From Acidobacteriota bacterium (lineage in GTDB: Bacteria > Acidobacteriota > Terriglobia > Terriglobales > Acidobacteriaceae): DNA of 9,266 nucleotides. Each line of letters starts with the position of its first letter. Position 1 is the first letter of the stretch. Both the position numbers and the translations under genes were made by a program. The stretch is taken from assembly GCA_021781255.1 (NCBI GenBank), contig JAJXXG010000129.1, positions 1 to 9,266 on the forward strand. The letters are read 5' to 3'. Under the pieces are notes generated by a model. The model did no database searches and was not told the DNA's origin. It saw only the letters and a program-made list of their open reading frames with translations. Below, piece after piece: positions 6,092 to 9,266 of this stretch.

Positions 6092-6206
6092 CACACCCCT
6101 CGACGTCCTGCAACATAACCTGGAATCCGTGAGCGGGCCACCTGCCTTCCACCATCCCCGGTCCCCAAAAGCGAGAGACCCGGCACCCGCACCTGCCACC
6201 CGGCCC

Positions 6207-6980
6207 CTACTGATCTCCGCCGAGGATGGAGCCGACGATGCCGCCGAGGAGCGCGCTGCCGGCGGCTGTTCCCATCTGGGGGCGGCTGTTCTCGGCGCGG
6301 GGCAGGTACTCGCTGATCTGGTGGGCGAGGCGGGAGATGGGCAGCGTCTGCAGCCATACCGTGCCTGGGCCGGTGAGCATCGCGAGGAAGATTCCGTCGC
6401 CGCCGAAGATGGCATTCTTGATGCCCGGCACCGTGGTGATCTGGAAGCCGACCGAGGACTGGAACGCGCCGACATGGCCGGGATGCACGCGGAGCATTTC
6501 GCCGGGTGCGAGGTTCTTCATAATCAGCTCGCCGGAAAGCTCAAGCCATGCCGTACCCGTGCCGCCCACTTTCTGCAGCAGGAATCCGTCGCCGCCAAAG
6601 ATGCCCGCGCCGAGCGACTGCTGAAAGCCGACGCCGATGGTGACCTGCGTGGTGGCGCAGAGGAAGCCGTGACGATGAACCATGAGTTCCTGCCCAGGCA
6701 TGACCTGGACGGGGACGATGTGGCCCGGAACCTTGGTGGCGAAGGAGACCTCGCCCGGGTACTGAACGGCGCGGTACTCCGTCATGAACAGGCTGCCGCC
6801 ACCGGCCACGCGCTTGCGCACGCCAAAGATGCCGCCACCGCCGCCCATCTGGGTGTGCGTGGTCATCTGGATGGAGGCGGTCATCCAGGAGAGTTCGCCA
6901 CTCTCAGAAAATACGCTTTCGTTGGGGTCAAGCTGCACATCGAGGACGGGCATGGTGGTGCCCTGGATTCTGGCTTGCAT
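6207..6980 (-). CDS. AIM24 family protein (TIGR00266/DUF124-like)
   Basis: The ATG at 6980 is preceded by a strong AGGAGGG (6993-6987) at six bases, fixing the start of this 257-residue protein. No signal peptide is present, so it is cytoplasmic or peripherally attached. The AIM24 signature is clear: an N-terminal beta region with SGELSWMTASIQM (27-39), a Gly-rich stretch and FGVRKRVAGGGSLFMTEY (52-69), PGHIVPVQV (85-93), and a repeated IFGGDG block (127-132 and 191-196), each followed by a G-T-x-W-L strand (TGTAWLELSG, PGTVWLQTLP). This internal symmetry is typical of the family's beta-sandwich folds. The C terminus is a Gly/Ala-rich hydrophobic tail (GTAAGSALLGGIVGSILGGD, 237-256) that could associate with membrane. 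The bacterial role is not established; the name comes from a yeast mitochondrial protein. It lies 82 bases downstream of GH3 but has its own promoter. Confidence 0.92.
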   Translation of the reverse strand: MQARIQGTTMPVLDVQLDPNESVFSESGELSWMTASIQMTTHTQMGGGGGIFGVRKRVAGGGSLFMTEYRAVQYPGEVSFATKVPGHIVPVQVMPGQELMVHRHGFLCATTQVTIGVGFQQSLGAGIFGGDGFLLQKVGGTGTAWLELSGELIMKNLAPGEMLRVHPGHVGAFQSSVGFQITTVPGIKNAIFGGDGIFLAMLTGPGTVWLQTLPISRLAHQISEYLPRAENSRPQMGTAAGSALLGGIVGSILGGDQ

Positions 6981-7010
6981 GGGGAACCCTCCTGTACAAG
7001 AAAGGAGAAG

Positions 7011-7039
7011 TGTATAGGCCGGGATGGCGGCGAGTGCAA
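7011..7039 (-). promoter_or_regulatory. Sigma70-like promoter of the AIM24 gene
   Basis: On the minus strand TTGCAC (7039-7034) and TATACA (7016-7011) are separated by exactly 17 bases. Each hexamer is close to consensus (TTGACA, TATAAT), and the spacer is the optimal length. Initiation near 7004 would leave a leader of about 24 bases containing the strong Shine-Dalgarno. The promoter lies entirely in the gap after the GH3 stop codon, so AIM24 is likely transcribed independently of GH3. Confidence 0.6.
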
Positions 7040-7062
7040 GAGAAAAATCTGCGCTGTTGTGG

Positions 7063-9266
7063 CTATTCCCTGTTTGCGGCTCCCGGCTCCACCAGCTTCA
7101 GGCTCGTCTCTGCTGCGGCCAGCGAATTGCCGCCGACCCAGATGTCATAGGTCGTTGGCTCCACGGTGCGGCTGACCTGCGCGTTGTAAAAGCTCAGTTC
7201 GTCAAAGCCCAGCGGGAATGTGACGTGCTTTGTTTCGCCGGGCTGGAGTGCGACGCGGGCGAAGCCTTTGAGTTCGCGGACGGGCTGCTCGACGCTGGCC
7301 ACGGTGTTACGTATGTAGAGCTGCACGACTTCGGTTCCGGGAACACTGCCGGTGTTGGTCACGTCCACGCCAACGTTGGTGACCGGAACGTGATCGGCAA
7401 GGACTTCACCGACGGGCACCTCGGCGCGGCTGAGGATGGGTTTGGAGTACCTGAAGCGCGTGTAGCTGAGCCCCCAGCCGAAGGGAAAGAGCGCGGAGTT
7501 TTCCTCGTCCACGTAGCGGGACACGAACTTCTCCGCGGCGTTGTAGGGCATGTGGCCGAGGTCGCCGCGGGCGGGGCGCCCGGTGGGCAGTTGCGCGTAA
7601 TAGAGCGGCTCCTGTCCGACGGCGCGCGGCAGGCTGGCGGGCAGCTTGCCGGAGGGGTTCACATCGCCGAAGAGCACGTCTGCCACTGCGGGGCCAGCCT
7701 CGATGCCGGGACTCCACGCCTCGAGGATTGCGGGCACATGCTGGGCGGCCCATTTGATCTCAAGCGGGCGGCCAGCCAGCACGACGAGTATCACCGGCTT
7801 GCCGGTGGCGACGACGGCCTGAAGCAATTGCTGCTGCGCACCGGTGAAGCCAAGGTGGGCGCGGCTGGAAGCCTCGCCCTCGAACCAGTTGGTGGGCTCG
7901 CCGAGGGCGAGGATGGCCACATCGGCCTGCTTTGCGATTGCCACGGCTTCGGCTATGGTCTTCTGGTCGTCGGGGATGGGCTGGGGTTCCTGCGAAACCG
8001 CCGGGCCAATAAAGGAAACGCCCTTGAGTATGTTGGCGTCTGCGCCGGAGAGCAGGCCGCAGCCCTCTGCGTAGAGCAACCGGTCGCCCAGGCGCTCATG
8101 CAGTTCCTGCCGCAGCGTAATCACGTACTTGAAATCCCCTGACGACCATGCGCCGAGCAGATTGCGCTGGTCGTCGGCCATGGGGCCGATGAGGGCAACC
8201 TTCTTTGCTTTGGCCGTGAGGGGCAGCAGCGCGCCAACGCCCTCGACGGGATCGTTCTTGAGCAGGACCATGGTTTCATCGGCCACCTTGCGCGCGAGGT
8301 CGCGGCGCTGGGGCGTGGCGTCGTAGGCTGGCCCCTCGGCGGCGTAGGGATGCTCAAACAAGCCCAGGGCAAACTTGACGCGGAGAATGCGGCGCACGGC
8401 CTCATCGACGACGCTCTCGGGGATTTTGCCGGTGCGCACCTGGCCTGCGATGGTGGTTGCGTAGAGGTTGCTCTCCATGTCCATATCCACGCCGGCTTCG
8501 AGGGCCTTGCGGGCAACGGTGGCGCCGTCAGCGCCGATGGCGTGGTTGAGCAGTTCGCCGACGGCACCCCAGTCCGAGACGACGAAGCCGCCAAAGCCCC
8601 ACTCCCTGCGCAGGATCTGGGTGAGCGTGAATGGATTGGCAGTGGCGGGAACACCATTGATGGAGTTGAAGGAACTCATCACGGTTGCGACGCCGGCATC
8701 CACGGCGGCGCGATAGGGCTCGAGGTAGACCTGGCGGAGAGTCAGCTCGCTCATGTCAGTGGCGTTGTAGTCGCGCCCGGCGATGGCGGCTCCGTAGGCG
8801 GCAAAGTGCTTGACGCAGGCGGCAACGGAATCTGGTTTGGAGAGGTCGTCCTGCTGATAGCCCTTGACCCATGCTCGCGCCATGGCCGAACCCAGGAAGG
8901 GGTCTTCGCCATTGGACTCAACGATGCGCCCCCAGCGCGGGTCGCGGGCGATGTCCACCATGGGCGAGAAGACCCAGGCGATGCCGTCGGCGCGGGCCTC
9001 GACTGCGCCGGTGCGCGCCACCGTCTCGGCGGCTTCGGGATCCCAGCTTGCGGCGACGGCCAGCGGAACGGGGAAGGTGGTGCGGTGGCCGTGAATGACG
9101 TCCAGCCCGAAGAGGATGGGAATGCGCAGCCGCGATTTTTCCATCGCGATGCGCTGGTAGTGGTTTGTCTTTTCAGCGCCCACCACGTTCAGCATCGACC
9201 CCACCTGGCCCTTGGCCACCAGATCGTCATACGTCATGCTTGAGGCCGCGGGACCGGTGGCATAGC
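7063..9266 (-). CDS. Glycoside hydrolase family 3 beta-glucosidase (BglX-like), 5' end beyond window
   Basis: The frame stays open to the right edge (nine codons beyond the ATG at 9237), so the true start, and probably a signal peptide and about 60 to 70 residues, lie outside; 733 codons are visible. Numbering from the ATG at 9237: the TIM-barrel domain covers about 1-295, with DVIHGHRTTFP (46-56), PMVDIARDPRWGR (92-104), KHFAAYG (143-149) and the nucleophile Asp222 in VVSDWGA. The alpha/beta sandwich covers about 322-540, with the acid/base Glu455 in FEGEASSR. A fibronectin-III-like domain follows PFGWGLSYTRF (585-595) and runs to about 705 (VVQLYIRN, ELKGFARVALQPGET). The order and motifs match E. 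coli BglX, a periplasmic enzyme releasing glucose from beta-linked oligosaccharides; beta-xylosidase activity is possible. All key residues are present, so it should be active. It is followed at 82 bases by AIM24. Confidence 0.95.
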   Translation of the reverse strand, partial: YATGPAASSMTYDDLVAKGQVGSMLNVVGAEKTNHYQRIAMEKSRLRIPILFGLDVIHGHRTTFPVPLAVAASWDPEAAETVARTGAVEARADGIAWVFSPMVDIARDPRWGRIVESNGEDPFLGSAMARAWVKGYQQDDLSKPDSVAACVKHFAAYGAAIAGRDYNATDMSELTLRQVYLEPYRAAVDAGVATVMSSFNSINGVPATANPFTLTQILRREWGFGGFVVSDWGAVGELLNHAIGADGATVARKALEAGVDMDMESNLYATTIAGQVRTGKIPESVVDEAVRRILRVKFALGLFEHPYAAEGPAYDATPQRRDLARKVADETMVLLKNDPVEGVGALLPLTAKAKKVALIGPMADDQRNLLGAWSSGDFKYVITLRQELHERLGDRLLYAEGCGLLSGADANILKGVSFIGPAVSQEPQPIPDDQKTIAEAVAIAKQADVAILALGEPTNWFEGEASSRAHLGFTGAQQQLLQAVVATGKPVILVVLAGRPLEIKWAAQHVPAILEAWSPGIEAGPAVADVLFGDVNPSGKLPASLPRAVGQEPLYYAQLPTGRPARGDLGHMPYNAAEKFVSRYVDEENSALFPFGWGLSYTRFRYSKPILSRAEVPVGEVLADHVPVTNVGVDVTNTGSVPGTEVVQLYIRNTVASVEQPVRELKGFARVALQPGETKHVTFPLGFDELSFYNAQVSRTVEPTTYDIWVGGNSLAAAETSLKLVEPGAANRE

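Larger units (their letters stand above)
5836..6206. other. Spacer between AIM24 and MBL genes, with hairpin and doubtful small ORF
   Basis: This 371-base interval separates two minus-strand genes. It contains a G-rich minus-strand stretch just after the AIM24 stop (about 6181-6209), a stem-loop of GGTCTC with GGGACC near 6165-6185, the strong 13-bp hairpin at 6059-6091 and a 72-residue ORF (5849-6067). No sigma70-like promoter with good boxes was found for the MBL gene, so its transcription may come from upstream or from an unusual promoter. Confidence 0.5.

Noticed and set aside
5849..6475. 208-codon minus-strand frame joining the small ORF to a frame within AIM24
   Set aside because: Its N-terminal two thirds are a Ser/Arg/Ala-rich shadow of AIM24 in another frame; only the last 72 codons lie outside and are considered separately.
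7024..8142. 372-codon plus-strand frame, and a similar one at 8350-9243, opposite GH3
   Set aside because: Both lie antisense to the GH3 gene, whose catalytic motifs are complete; the plus-strand translations are Gly/Ala/Val-rich shadows.
1..9266. tRNA, rRNA, CRISPR array, insertion sequence or defence/toxin-antitoxin genes
   Set aside because: I saw no regularly spaced direct repeats, no terminal inverted repeats with a transposase, no tRNA-like cloverleaf and no nuclease or toxin motifs on either strand.

Overview
The window looks like chromosomal DNA of a GC-rich, diderm, plant- or soil-polymer-degrading bacterium. The best guess is Acidobacteriota (Terriglobia-like). This is inference from gene style: secreted proteins with Ig-like G-x-Y-T-(A/P)-P segments, a BglX-type GH3 glucosidase, a secreted RNase Z-like metallo-hydrolase and a small outer-membrane barrel. 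No rRNA, tRNA, CRISPR array, transposase, integrase or phage gene is visible.

Layout, left to right. Positions 1-830 (minus) hold the N-terminal 276 residues of a secreted right-handed beta-helix protein that runs off the left edge. After a 353-base divergent spacer, 1184-3484 (plus) encodes a lipoprotein-type trypsin-like serine protease with N-terminal Ig-like segments, a readable His/Asp/Ser triad and a duplicated C-terminal module. It is the only plus-strand gene. The spacer 3485-3779 contains a possible terminator and a G-rich heptamer-repeat tract. Next come, all on the minus strand: an outer-membrane beta-barrel protein (3780-4547), a secreted MBL-fold hydrolase (4861-5835), a doubtful 72-residue ORF whose start lies inside a strong 13-bp hairpin (5849-6067), an AIM24-family protein (6207-6980) with its own sigma70-like promoter, and a GH3 beta-glucosidase (7063-9266) that runs off the right edge with its signal peptide outside the window.

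Most products carry export signals (beta-helix, protease, barrel, MBL enzyme; GH3 enzymes of this type are usually periplasmic), so the window is mainly an envelope/secretome neighbourhood. Spacers of about 80 to 370 bases and a separate promoter in front of AIM24 argue against one tight operon. Nothing proves the genes act together. The MBL and barrel genes look less GC-rich than the protease and GH3 genes (for example 35 of 60 G/C at 5221-5280 against 43 of 60 at 8521-8580).

I do not see a convincing new multi-gene system. The most unusual signals are the hairpin and small ORF ahead of the MBL gene, the duplicated module of the protease, and the G-rich repeat tract after it.
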